A stretch of DNA of 64,000 bases from Nothophaeocryptopus gaeumannii. Its lineage: Eukaryota; Ascomycota; Dothideomycetes; Mycosphaerellales; Mycosphaerellaceae. Shown piece after piece: positions 10,737-21,678 of this stretch; within the stretch, counting starts at the first letter, position 1; every line of letters starts with the position of its first letter. A model generated the notes under the pieces. The model made no database searches. It was not told the origin of the DNA and worked only from the letters and a program-made list of their open reading frames with translations. The position numbers and the translations under genes were made by a program. The stretch covers positions 2,480,001-2,544,000 of the forward strand of contig JASISA010000010.1 in the NCBI GenBank assembly GCA_031771865.1, read 5' to 3'.

Positions 10737-13700
10737 GCGGCCGAAGGGGGTTAAACGTCACACAAGAAGCTCAAGCATCAGCAACAGTGTTCAGCACACA
10801 AGTTATCGTCAGTGGACTCAAGACGAGTGCCATGATCGACTCCGGAGCGAGCGGGAACTTTGCATCCGAGTCATTTGTAAAACGGACTGGACTAGCTACC
10901 CAGACGAAGAAACAAGGGTATGAACTGATCGCGGTCGACGGATCACCCTTACCCTGTGTGGAGCGCGAGACGATACCGCTACCACTGGCTATCCAACAGC
11001 ACCACGAGGAGATTGTCTTAGATGTCACAGCTATGGCCAGCTGGGATATCGTGCTAGGCATGCCTTGGTTGAGAAAGCACAACCCAGTAATTGACTGGAA
11101 GAGAGGAGTACTACATTTGAAGGATACGGAAGTGCCACCGTATCGGACCCGTACAGCGTCGAAAGTACGCGGCGGATGAGGCAAAGAACAGCTGTGCACA
11201 ACTCAGCTTGCGCCGACACTGAGCCCAGAGACTGGAGCCACCCCGGATAGACACTGCGTAGGTCCAGCAGGTCACGGAATCACGGGACGAGGAACTGGCA
11301 ATCCTGGAAAGCAGATGGCGATCTCAGCGCCAGATGTCCCTGAAGAGTACCAAAGATGGTCGAGACTCTTTCAGGAAGAGGAAGGCAAGGAAGCCCTACC
11401 TATACACCAACCATGGGATCACAAGATCAAGATTCAGCCTGGGAAAGAGCCTCCATGGGGACCCATTTACGCATTATCTGAGAAAGAGCTCAAAGCCCTA
11501 GATGAATGGCTGAAGGAGAAGCTAGCCAAAGGATGGATACGGAAGTCCACCTCAAGCGCAGGCTCTCCAATTCTCTTCGTACCAAAGCAGAACGGGAAGT
11601 TACGAATGGTTGTTGATTACCGAAGACTCAACGACATGACGATCAAGAATCGATATCCGCTACCGAACATCGAAGAAGCACAAGATCGACTCACCGGATC
11701 AGACTGGTTTACAAAGATCGACCTCCGAGACGCATTCTACGCAATACGAATGGCGAAAGGAGAAGAGTGGAAGACTGCATTCCGAACAAGATATGGACTT
11801 TACGAGTTTCTGGTTATGCCAATGGGGCTTACCAATGCGCCAGCCTCATGCCAGGACCTTGTCAATGAAACACTACGAGATTTGCTTGACGTCTGTGTTA
11901 TCGCTTACATGGACGACATCTTGGTCTATACCAAGGGAGAACTGAGCAAGCATATCAAGCAAGTCCAAGACGTCTTCGAACGCCTCACACGAGTAGGGTT
12001 CAAGACAGCACCAGAGAAATGCGAGTTCCACAAAAAGGAAGTCAAATTCCTTGGATTTATCCTTAGTACGAAAGGAATCCAAATCGATCCAGCAAAGACA
12101 CGGTCGATACACGAATGGCCTCGACCCACGAATGTTACCGAAGTACAATCCTTCCTTGGACTCGCGAACTACAATCGAAAGTTCATCCAAGACTACTCAA
12201 GGATTGCGAAACCAATGACGGAACTCACGAGAAAAGACACCAAGTTCCAGTGGGAAAACGACACCAACAGGCATTCGACAAACTCAAAGAAATGTGCGCC
12301 ACAGCGCCAACGCTTCGACTTTTCGACGGTACGAAGGAAGTGCAAATCGAAACAGATGCATCGGATATGGCGATAGGCGCGTGTCTCACACAGGAGCACG
12401 ACGGGAAGCGACACCCGGTAGCCTACTACTCACGAAAGATGACTCCTGCAGAAGAGAATTACGACATCCATGATAAGGAACTTCTTGCGATTGTCGCTGC
12501 CCTGCAGCACTGGCGAGCATATGCGGAAGGAGCACCCAGGCTCACGATTCTTTCTGATCACAAGAATCTGACCTACTTCACTACGACTAAACAACTGACT
12601 CGAAGGCAGACCCGCTGGTCGGAGCTCCTTGGTCAGTACAAGTTCGAAATCCGCTATACACCTGGTAAAGACAACGGTCGAGCCGACGCACTGAGCCGAC
12701 GAAGTGACTACATGGAAGGAAAGGAAAGAGTGCAGCACAGCATACTCAAGACAAATCAGGATGGAAGCCTGAGTGCCAACCAAATGGAGTTCAACAACAT
12801 AGTGCGAGTTCTGCAAGACAAGACAGAACAATTTCCTATTGCACAGGAAAGTACCAAGTACCGACGGACCGACAGGAAGAGTGCATTCGACACCATCACA
12901 ACGATCCGCAATACGGACATCCAGGAATCTCGAAGACAGTAGAGCTTATCCAACGCAACTTTGGATTCCCACACATGCGAGAACGAGTCAAGAAATACAT
13001 CGCACGCTGTGTTCAATGCCAACAGAACAAGGCATCTCGACATTCGAAGTACGGACAACTTAAATTCCGGAGCCCACCGACACAACCATGGGACGAAGTT
13101 ACGATGGATTTCATTACGAAACTCCCAGGATCGACGGATCAAGCAACGAAAGTCAAGTACGACATGATACTGGTCATGGTCGACAGGCTCACGAAGTACG
13201 CGCACTTTATTCCTGCGCGTGAGACATACACGGCAGAGCAACTCGGACACCTTGTGCTGGATAGACTTGTACGATATCACGGATTCCCAGAGGTCTTCAT
13301 TACCGACAGAGACAAGTTGTTCACATCGAACTACTGGAAGACACTCGTATCCACGATCGGGATCAGACACAAGCTATCAACGGCGTTTCATCCGCAAACC
13401 GACGGACAAACCGAACGGATGAACCAGACACTAGAACAATACCTACGCCACTACATCAACTACGCACAGGACAATTGGGTATCACTCCTACCCATGGCAC
13501 AAATCGCACTCAACAACCAGCAATCCGAGACGACGGGTCTCACGCCATTCTTCGCAAACTTTGGAAGGGATCCACACCTGTTTGGCGAACCTGGCATTCA
13601 CCCTAACGCACCACGGGCGTTGATTGCGGTTGACCAGCTTAAGGATGTTCACTCGGAAATGAACAAGGCCATCCTACGACAACAAGGACACCTGCTGAAA

Positions 13701-14153
13701 TCGCGACAGCATGGCTCACAAATGGCACCTCAGCTGAAGGAGGGGGATAAGGTCTATCTCCTCACGAGAAATCTCAAAACGAGAAGAAAGACCAGGAAGT
13801 TAGACCATGTAAAGGTCGGGCCATTTTTGATTGAAGAGGCCAAGGGACCGGTCAACTACCGACTGAAGCTACCGGCGGATGCGAAGATTCATCCAGTGTT
13901 CCACATCTCTCTTTTGGAACCAGCCGACGCTGAGACACCTTGTCAGGAAACATTTTCATTTGTTCCACAAGAAGAAACCGAATTCGAAGTCGAAAGAATT
14001 CTGGACTGCAAAAATAATCAGTACCTTGTCAAATGGAAAGGATACGACAACTCGGAAAATACCTGGGAACCAAGGGACAACCTACGGAACTGCCAACAAA
14101 GGATTCAACAGTTCGAACGACAAAAGTGTCATTCATCACGCCGGCTAGAGTGA
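10595..14153 (+). pseudogene. gypsy pol: protease, RT, RNase H, integrase, chromodomain
   Basis: An aspartic protease with DSGAS lies at about 10840. Reverse transcriptase (11315-12270) has the YMDD box near 11909 and the conserved FTKIDLRDAFYAIRMA and LGFILSTKGIQID blocks. RNase H (about 12270-12700) has ETDASDMAIGACL and ends GRADALSRR. The integrase zinc-finger end (about 12870-13020) is followed by the core with MDFITKLPGS and FHPQTDGQTERMNQ. A chromodomain sits at the C-terminus (EFEVERIL, YLVKWKGY, TWEPRDNL; about 13980-14100). Such chromodomains steer insertion to modified chromatin. Frame changes lie near 11180-11315, near 12255 (looks like one lost base) and near 12880-12940. Without them it would be a normal full-length pol. 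Confidence 0.93.
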
Positions 14154-14165
14154 AGAGTGAATACC

Positions 14166-14741
14166 TCAACTAGAGTCGCGAGGATTGTCCGTGGGAAGGA
14201 CCCAAAAGGGATCGTCCGGCAACAACGAGAATTCAGCCCAAGAGTTCAGAGGAAGTTGGAAGACATTGTCCAACTCGGAGGACTCTCCCTCGGGCTCCAG
14301 GATAAACTCAGGGTTGGCAACAGGAACTCCAGTCTCCTTCGGGGAAAGCTTTTGAAGCTCTGCGAACTCCTTACTTGTTGCCTTCTCCTCCCGCTCCTCG
14401 GCAACACGAAGTTGTTTCCTTAGACGATGGACATGCGTCATCGCCTCTGTAACCTTCTCTTCTGCCTCGTCTAGCTTGCGCTTCAACTGACGACGCTGGG
14501 CGCGCAATCGCTCCCACTCGGTCCAGGTGACTGTCACGTCACAGGATGCGTAACCCTTTCGGACGCATTCGGAACAACTCCCAAACCGCACGTCCACAAC
14601 ACAGCGAGGACGTTCTTCCCCTTCAGGAAGTCGCGCGGTGCGGCAAGACGAACACGGCGACGGCATTTCGCGACCCTCCGATTCGATTAAAAGAGCTTGG
14701 CGCTCACGACGTTCCTTTCGAGTTAGCGGTTCCCCACTCAT
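14166..14741 (-). CDS. Antisense accessory ORF inside the gypsy element
   Basis: An intact 191-aa ORF, opposite to gag-pol, fills the gap between integrase and 3' LTR. I chose the ATG at 14741; another in-frame ATG lies at 14759. It has a basic start, then a cysteine cluster (CSSCRTARLP, later RC, then SCSECVRKGYASCDV; residues about 30-72) resembling a small zinc-binding knuckle. A predicted coiled coil rich in R/K/E follows (about 78-130), then an acidic tail with a PDDPFWVLP end. From memory, ORFs of this type (SC-x2-C ... CAEC-x5-CDV plus coiled coil) recur in fungal repeats, but the function is unknown. A TATAAA on the same strand lies upstream. While gag and pol are broken, this frame is open. 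It could be a regulator of the element; that is inference. Confidence 0.7.
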   Translation of the reverse strand: MSGEPLTRKERRERQALLIESEGREMPSPCSSCRTARLPEGEERPRCVVDVRFGSCSECVRKGYASCDVTVTWTEWERLRAQRRQLKRKLDEAEEKVTEAMTHVHRLRKQLRVAEEREEKATSKEFAELQKLSPKETGVPVANPEFILEPEGESSELDNVFQLPLNSWAEFSLLPDDPFWVLPTDNPRDSS

Positions 14742-14783
14742 CACGGATAGGAAGAACATACGGGCAAAGGAAACTCGGGACGA

Positions 14784-14790
14784 GTTTATA
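14784..14790 (-). promoter_or_regulatory. TATA-like box upstream of the antisense ORF
   Basis: The minus strand reads TATAAAC here, about 25-45 bp before the two candidate ATGs of the antisense ORF. It lies between the ORF and the 3' LTR, so the ORF could have its own promoter outside the LTR. Confidence 0.4.
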
Positions 14791-14804
14791 AAGGAGGGAG
14801 ATGG
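14790..14804 (+). other. Polypurine tract of the gypsy element
   Basis: A purine-rich run (AAAGGAGGGAGATGG) directly abuts the TGTTACGG of the 3' LTR. In LTR retrotransposons this primes plus-strand DNA synthesis. Confidence 0.75.
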
Positions 14805-15171
14805 TGTTACGGACCGAATCTGCAGGACGCAGAATCAAGGACATGGAACCATGCAAGAATGACGCCAGAAGTCACGTGTCTGACCACAGTCTGGGACCTC
14901 TGGTCAAACACGTGAAGTTTGGCGACCGACAGACCGCCCGACCGGTCAGTTGGTCGAACGGTCAAACTCGCTGCCAAGAGCAAGCGAGACCACCAAGTAT
15001 ATAGCAACGATGGTTGACTAGCAATCATCGTGTTCAACTCATGTTACAATCTCACTGATTGGAATAAGCCAAGACTTCCTTCACTTCGTTCCACTTGCCG
15101 ACGCATTCTCCAAAGAAGCCATTCCACGTGATTAAGCGAGTCACCTGACAAGCGAGATACCGTGCGTAACA
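14805..15171 (+). repeat. 3' LTR of the gypsy element
   Basis: 367 bp, identical to the 5' LTR except for one G-to-A difference that I can see. It is followed by the AGGAG target duplication at 15172-15176. Confidence 0.95.
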
Positions 15172-15176
15172 AGGAG
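15172..15176. repeat. Right target-site duplication AGGAG
   Basis: Exact copy of the 5 bases that precede the 5' LTR at 8368-8372. Confidence 0.93.
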
Positions 15177-15308
15177 CTTCGTGCTCAACTCAATACTACT
15201 CTTCTGAGTAAAGGTTACACTTCTCAAGACTCTGATCACCGAGAGACATTCCGAGGTTCGACGCTTCTTAGGCCAATCCACGTGATCGAGGAGACGGTCC
15301 GTAACAGT
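15177..15308 (+). mobile_element. Right part of the older, interrupted LTR
   Basis: It resembles the R/U5 half of the intact LTR in layout: GCTCAACTCAATAC against GTTCAACTCATGTT, AGGCCAATCCACGTGAT against AAGCCATTCCACGTGAT, and the end GTCCGTAACA against GTGCGTAACA. It is therefore the 3' end of a related but diverged LTR that served as the landing site of the complete element. Confidence 0.6.
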
Positions 15309-16325
15309 TAGGTAGGAAGCTAGATTAATACTACCTGTATCTCTACCTATAGTAGTTTCTTTAGTAACCTCTTGAAATAGCTCTAGTCCGTTATCTATGC
15401 CTAAGGTAGTATAGCCTTGTGTACTAGCTATGCTTAGTAGAGAATTCTCTTCTTCTAATGCTAAGAATTAGTATTTTCGAGCGCTAACTACGTACCCGCT
15501 AATAGCGGCGTGTAGCCGTGCTTTGGATACGTGTATTGTCTTAATAGGTTCCGTATATTCTAAGGTTTTAGTAATACCGCCTCCCTAAATTCGTTCTCTT
15601 TTACGCTTTAGTATTAGGAATCTTAGCTAGGAGAGGAAGAAAAGTCCTAGTATTATACTTATTCCTATAGACTTTACCTAGATAGACCTAATAGGAGAAG
15701 GATACGATTTATTTCGTAGTTAAGAGGAGCTATTCTTAAGAGGAGTTATTCTCTTAATCTTCTACCTACTAGATATTACCTAATCTTATACGATTATTCT
15801 ACTAAGACTAAAGTTTAGGATACGTATTACTAGTTATAGAATTCTTTATTTCTCTAGCTAAACTATTAACTAACGAGATACAACTAACGGATTATTAGTC
15901 TTTAGAGAAGTATTTAGAGGTACTAACGTAGTATATCTATATCTAATTAACTATATCTCTATATATTTATTTATAGAGAAGCTATATAGAAGTCGATTTA
16001 GAGGCTAAACTTTTAGCTAATATAGATAATACTTCTACTAATATTAAGAGGCCCTATCCTATCCTATTAAAGGATAACTTAGAGACTTAGTTTAGGAAGA
16101 TAGTAATCTTTCTAAAAGAAGAAGACCTATACTCTATAATTAAACTAAGACCCGACTAAATTATAATAGTAAAGCCGAACTTTAAGACGATCTACTAGAT
16201 CTAGTTATATATTAGAATAGAGGATAAAGAGCTTGTATCGGAACTAGAGATAGTAAAGGTTATTTAGGAAGAGCTAAAGAAGAAATATAAGGATAATAAG
16301 GTATTAGGAAGGAAACTAGTATAGT
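15309..16325 (+). pseudogene. RIP-degraded transposon ORF of unclear class
   Basis: CA/TG-poor DNA. In the plus strand near 16040-16325 one frame reads as protein interrupted almost only by TAG, with segments such as FRKIVIFLKEEDLYSII and EELKKKYKDNKVLGRKLV. This suggests the capsid-like part of a retroelement, perhaps copia or LINE ORF1. The part at 15337-15590 resembles 8145-8280 on the other side of the gypsy element, with about 110 bp fewer there. No host gene is visible. Confidence 0.5.
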
Positions 16326-17404
16326 AGTTCTTTAGGCCAGCGACGAGAAGTACCTGTACGTGGTGCTGGCTACGAACCTGCGCACTCGCTGTGCAGAGCC
16401 AAATCTTCTCAGATGGAGCGGGAGTGGTGGAGTGCGACTTCCGGGCGCATTTTGATACTGTGCGGCGGCGCCAAGACCACACCGAACAGAGGACTACCAT
16501 CAAAACGGGTATGAAAACCATCCGACAGCAGCTTACTCGTGTAGGAAACGAGTCCGCTCTTCCTACGAAGCGTACAGGGGAGCCGCGGAACCCGATTGCC
16601 TAAGCTGCGGACAGGACACCTCTGGTACACAAGAGAATCGATACACGTCTTCGGAAGGAACTTGACGAAACTACATCGAGGCGCGTCTGTTAAGGCCGGC
16701 TGTTTACGCGTTATGCACTTGGGGCAGACGGAGTTGAAGAGCTTGGAGTACAGCGTCAGTTGGCGGGCAATGGAATGGGCACGAAGACCGTAAGGGCCTA
16801 TTGATCACTCAAGTGCGGGTGGGAGGGTTTTACCTGGGTCAGCACAGGACACCTAGTCCAGCGGTTGGACAGAAGAGCTTGGGGACACTGGATGCAACAC
16901 ATAGAGGAGCGGGCAGGCGGGGTCACAGAGAGGCGGGCGGTGGCAGCGGAGGAAGGGGACAGAAGGAGGCGTGCGAGGGGACATTGCGTATTGGTTAGTG
17001 GGTGGAAACGCAAGGAGGTAGTTGCCCGGCGAGGAACTACTATCCGAGCAAACCTGCGAGACGTGGCCGGCTATATCCAAAGAGATGCGGTATAGTAACG
17101 CGAAGGGAGTCGCTCTCCTGGGGCGTGGTAGGCAATGGCAGCGACTGAGACACTGTCTGCCCAGCCTGAGAGGACGGATGCGCACGTCGGTCTTGAAGAG
17201 AAGCGAACGGTATGCGTGCGGCGCAAACCGAAGGAGCGTGACCAAGGCTTAAGGAGCAAACAGGGTATGGAGCGTAGGAAGAGAGGCTTCGGGGCCTGGG
17301 CCTCTCCTCGAAACATTGGGGTGTGTAGTGAGCTGTTCGCAGCAAGAGTCGAGACCTTCGTGTAGGAAAGCGCGGGTAGGACTTGTCACCCTACCTTATG
17401 TAGC
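16326..17404. other. GC-normal stretch without a recognisable gene
   Basis: The RIP signature stops near 16325 and the sequence is of ordinary composition up to the LINE remnant. Several overlapping open frames exist on both strands but none shows a domain or a convincing start. It may be an unRIPed insertion between two repeat fragments. Confidence 0.4.
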
Positions 17405-17997
17405 TCCGGTGTGATTTCAGATCCACCCCGTGGGGTGGATCTGTCGTCAGCCGGGGATTCGTAATCATATGCCTGCAGAGACAATTGGCCTTCCTCAGTT
17501 CCTCCACAAGGTTGGGGTGCCCGACACTAGCCCCTACTGCGAATGTGGAGACAGAGGGACAGCTCGACACTACCTTGCCTACTGTACAAACATGCGAGAG
17601 AGTAGAAGGGAACTCATCTTAGCCACTAGAAGCCAGGACGCGAGAAGATGGCTTACTGAGTTTCCTAGACAAACAGCAGCGTGGGCAATAAGGCATCTCC
17701 CCATAGGACAATTCGAGTGGACCCTCAAACATCTCCCAGAGCAGGCCGGAGATCTCGAACCCAAGTAAGGAGGATAATGTTAACTCTGGCGTGTCAGCCA
17801 GCTGCCTACGGGCAAACATATTGGTTCTATAGTACCTAAGATGCAGTAGGGTGTAAGGCATAACAGAGAAGGGAGGAAGTTTTACGCTGTAGGCACTTTC
17901 TACAGGGTTTTCTTTTACAACATGTAGATATGCTAGAAGGGGCACGGCCTGTAGCTAGCTCGAATACATTAATTATTATTATTATTAGGCTGCACGT
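17405..17997 (+). mobile_element. LINE 3' end, unRIPed, 5'-truncated copy
   Basis: The plus strand encodes the C-terminus of a LINE pol: IGLPQFLHKVGVPDTSPYC followed by the zinc motif C-x-C-G...H...C (CECGDRGTARHYLAYC at about 17539-17586). The frame ends at 17768. The 3' untranslated part runs to an (ATT)n tail at about 17970-17986. The same sequence, RIPed and in opposite orientation, is at 3239-3760. Comparing the two shows CA-to-TA and TG-to-TA type changes in the left copy. Confidence 0.82.
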
Positions 17998-18329
17998 AGT
18001 CGTAAGGCACAAGATCCGCAAAGACCGGGAGAAGTAGAGCTGCTCATTAGATGGACAAAATCCGAGCAGTAATCGAAGCCTTTTCCAATTTCGCAGTTTC
18101 CATCTCTCCGGCGAAGTGAAAGACTGGCTCGATCCTTACGTTGCAATACCGCCTCGAGCTTGCCAATAGCATACGTGGAAATTAGCACCAAAGACATCGA
18201 CATTAGTGAATTCGAACGATTCTAGGCCAGCAGGGCGATATCTCTAATGGCGACAGGGAAGGGATGGAAGGATTGAGGGGCCTCGAAGCTCGTGATTATA
18301 CTATAGACCTCAATGCCGTGCCGTCCTTA
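17998..18329. other. Intergenic, nothing recognised
   Basis: Ordinary composition between the LINE tail and the decayed DUF3435 gene. I see no gene or repeat. Confidence 0.4.
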
Positions 18330-20840
18330 TCAGCTCTGCCTGGCTTTAGCGTAGCCGTATTTGCCTGCAGATAGCTCAATCAAGAACAGCCCACATAAGA
18401 TCGTCTCCGCTCGTCTGCGCTCTGGGTGCGCAGAAGAAATTGTGCGTTGATGCCAAGTGGTCCTTAAGGTGGTCTTCGGACTAGTGATGCATCCCGCAAA
18501 ATCGAAAAGGACAGGGGTACTGTCCCGCAGATCGACGGTCAAGATCCACGTACTGCAATGCCGTCGTCGTGTCTGTTCGTTGCGGGAAGTGCTTCTTCTC
18601 GATATGTTGCCGGAGCTTGACAGCTTAAGCATAGGCGAAGGTCCTTTGTTCCTTTGACAAAGCATTATCGTGCAGGCACCACGGACACTGATGGCCTTTC
18701 AGGCAGTCGGTGTTGAGGTCGATGTTGAGGTCGATGTTGACCGGCTCGTGCATCTCCGTAGAAAACTGACGCTGGCGCTGATGAGGAGCTTGTCGGCGAA
18801 TGCATAGACTCGCCATTGCGGTCAGCGCTTGGATTCGTCGTTGAAGCACCGTTCCATCATCGCTTTTGCTGATGTCTTCGTTTCGGCATAGGAGCCCTGA
18901 GAGTGTGGCTCTTTCTTCGAATTCGTAAGATATTTCCAAATTCTCTGATGTGGAGGAGAAGGCTTGGGCAGTACGTTGTCGCGCAATCTCCGTAGCGCCC
19001 AAAGTCTGGAAGTGCTCTTGCCACTTGGCCTTCTCCAGTTCCTTTGTAACTCTCATTCGCACGGATCTTAGCTCTTCTTTCGCCGACTGATAGTTGCGGT
19101 GAGCCGGTGTTCCTTTGGCAGCACGTAGGGAACCGTGACATTGCATTATACGGGCACGCTGCGTCGCAACCTCAAAGTGCAGAGGCGATATTTCTGGATG
19201 CTGAATGATGTCCTTTCCTGTTGGCTTTCCTACCAGACTTTGTGCGTTAGGATCACGGGTGAGGCCAAGGTGCGAGGCTAGAGATATAATCCAGTCTTTC
19301 GATGGAGTACCAAGAAAGGCAGACTGACTATCGCCTGCAACAGTTTAACCAGTGTAGTACTTGTCGAAAATTTCTGCGCGACTGTGGCCCATGGCTCGGT
19401 TACGCACAGCACTTGTTATGGCAGCTACGTCGTGTCAGTTGCGGGAGTCGTGATTTATGTCTTAGATACGTACCATTCATTGCTTCACCAGCACCTCGCC
19501 GGCCATGATAGAATTGGAAAGGGTCTTTGAATCCCACAGCCTTCCCAAGCCTAGAATTTGCGGCGCGAGCCTCGTAGTCTTTCCAGGTGTCTTAGCTTTC
19601 GGTAGACTTGCGAAAGACCGGTAGGTTGAGTTTCTCTGGCTTCCACTGGATTGGAACCGCCTGCAGTCCTCGGTTGTCGTCCACGTGGAATGAATAGAGA
19701 TCTTTCGGCTCTCGTAAGTATGGACTGTTGAATGCCTCGTCTGCGAACGCTAATGCCAGGAAATGTAGGATAGGACAGAGGGCAAAATTATCGTCTCGCT
19801 CATGGAACACGTACCGGGGACTAGCGCTCATAGTCAGTAAGTTAATACGAGATCAAATCGGAGGTTCTCACGCCAAGGACTTGTTGCGCATGCCCTTTAT
19901 GAGCCTCATAGTCACAATTATAACAAAGACATGGTCGGTGGGACTCTGTCCTTTAATCTTATATATCTGGATGTCTTTCCATCTCAAGCAATCTCCTTGA
20001 GGCTTATGAGAGGTATACTACCCTAGGAAGTTCTTTTCATCTTCGCTGAGGTTGCCGTCTAGTATTCTGTCCTCACAGTCCACGATAGCGGAGGGTCGGG
20101 CTGAGGTGTATACGATAAGCAGCAGCATCAAGGCGAGCTGAAGACGTTGCCGCTCAGCTGCATACTAGCCGTCGCACATGATCCAGTGGTAGTGCAGAGT
20201 CGCGAGCAAATCGTCAACGTTGAGCACCGGTTTATCAGACCGCTCCTCAATTAGGTTAAAGTCGATACGCAGATCGTTCTCGATGTACTGACTTGCGCTT
20301 TAGTCTTTCAGGCAGGTGAGGATGACATCTTTGTTCACCTACTGAACGCATTTCCGATATCAATTTGGTATCCAACACCTCTCCTGTCTGGATGTTGTAT
20401 GCCTGCCTCCATTGTCGTGCGAAGACGTATAGAGTATTCAACTTTGTGATCTTTGAGTGGTTCGTGTGCTAGTGAAGGAACTTGCGGAGATCTTGGACGG
20501 ATCCGGTAGGTAGCGCTTCGGGCCGAGAGGGGAGCTGTATACCGGGCGATTCGCAGAACCTGTAACTGCTGTCAGTCCCAAAGGTAAGAGGCAATCTGTC
20601 TGTGGACGATGTTGGTCTCAAAGTGCACGGGATACTTCTAACCTAACCCATGATCTCCAGGCTACTAGAGCTGACTTTCTAGTACTCCGGGCGAGGTGGA
20701 TCTGCGGTACTCTATCGGCGTCTGCAGCAAATGCCGTTGCGTACTCAGTGTTTTTCCGTGGCTGTCTAGCCCTTTTCTGTGATTTGCGTGTCATATCGGG
20801 CAATTTCGCTGTTGGCCATGTGAACATTGGAGGTAACACG
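18330..20840 (-). pseudogene. Decayed DUF3435 tyrosine-recombinase-like gene
   Basis: Minus-strand fragments in several frames fall in the order of a DUF3435 protein. They are an N-terminal piece (20839-20618), a segment starting MNTLYVFARQWR (20441), a block with LCPILHFLALAFADEAF (19831-19592), and a C-terminal recombinase box with AMGHSRAEIFDKYY (near 19350-19400), followed by FLGTPS and LTRDPNAQSL. The tail (19146-18625) is Lys/Arg/Glu-rich and ends in a CPWC zinc-finger-like segment. Conserved His (GH) and Tyr (YY) of the recombinase box remain. Frame changes and stops break the gene. DUF3435 is the family of the captain recombinases of Starship giant transposons, but has other members too. 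Confidence 0.72.
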
Positions 20841-21678
20841 CTACCTATATATTTGCCTTCCTACATGTGAGAGCCTCTGAGGCCTCAGCGTTGCTGTGCC
20901 CTAAACCACGTCACAGCCTAAAAAAGAAGTCGTGGGACGGCGTCAAATACGCGCCCGCCGGAGCGATACGCATCGCGAAATCCTCCTTTCCTACCCCCTA
21001 CTGAGCAGCGCATCTTGCAGGAAAATCTGCGTTGTGGAAAGCCGCAGATAGACGTAAAGAGTGCACTCGAGTTTCCTGGCGACTCGCGATCCTCCGTATT
21101 CTTGCACACTTTGTATCGCCTCGCGATCATCGGTACCGATAGGTTGGACGTTCGGAGTGCGGTAATGCACTTATAGAAGGTCGTCGTCGATTTTGCGAGG
21201 CACGCTAGCAGGCGTGCAATGGTCGGCCTCTTCACCCTGAATGACACCTCGATATTAGCGGTAGTATGTGTTCCTTTCGTTTGGGCTACGCGCTGGGTGC
21301 AAGCCACGTGCTGTTTGTTAAGAGATCTGCATGCCTAGCATCGGTTAGCGGGAAACTAAAATACGCAGTATCCGTACTTAGAATCACACGCTGTAAAGTC
21401 CCTGTTATCGCAATCCGACCGGTCACTGTCCGAGTCGGGTCTGTATATTCGAGCTGATATTATAAGGCAACGTTGGTTATCAATGCTCAGCACTACGCTC
21501 TTGTGAGCTGTGGCGCGGGTAAGCACTTCTAGATGGTTCTCTCAGCCCCGCGGGCTCTTGCACTTTCGTCTGTTACTAGGTTTGTAGTCCGTGCGAAAAC
21601 ATTCTTGCGTGTCATTCTACGTGCATTTATTATTCCAAGCACCGCACGACAACGTTGAACTGACTATCAACCGCTACC
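20841..21678. other. Intergenic, nothing recognised
   Basis: A 129-aa minus-strand frame at 20918-21307 shows no recognisable motif and may be chance. No repeats were noted. Confidence 0.35.

Larger units (their letters stand above)
8373..15171 (+). mobile_element. Full-length Ty3/gypsy chromovirus, 6.8 kb
   Basis: The element has 367-bp LTRs at both ends (8373-8739 and 14805-15171), 5-bp AGGAG duplications, a gag with a CCHC zinc knuckle, and the order protease, reverse transcriptase, RNase H, integrase, C-terminal chromodomain, which defines a chromovirus. A purine-rich tract precedes the 3' LTR. An extra ORF lies antisense between integrase and 3' LTR. The LTRs differ by one base in my reading (G at about 8428 against A at 14860), so insertion is recent. 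The body is not RIPed. Several one-base frameshifts split gag and pol, so this copy is probably not autonomous unless they are assembly errors. Confidence 0.95.

Noticed and set aside
17040..17345. Overlapping open frames on both strands at 16.8-17.35 kb
   Set aside because: Several GC-rich frames of 60-130 aa overlap on both strands, with low-complexity composition and no motif, so no one of them can be preferred.
17619..17945. Minus-strand 108-aa frame conserved with 3289-3498
   Set aside because: The similarity is due to two copies of the same LINE 3' end. The coding sense is the opposite strand, shown by the CxCG...H...C motif.
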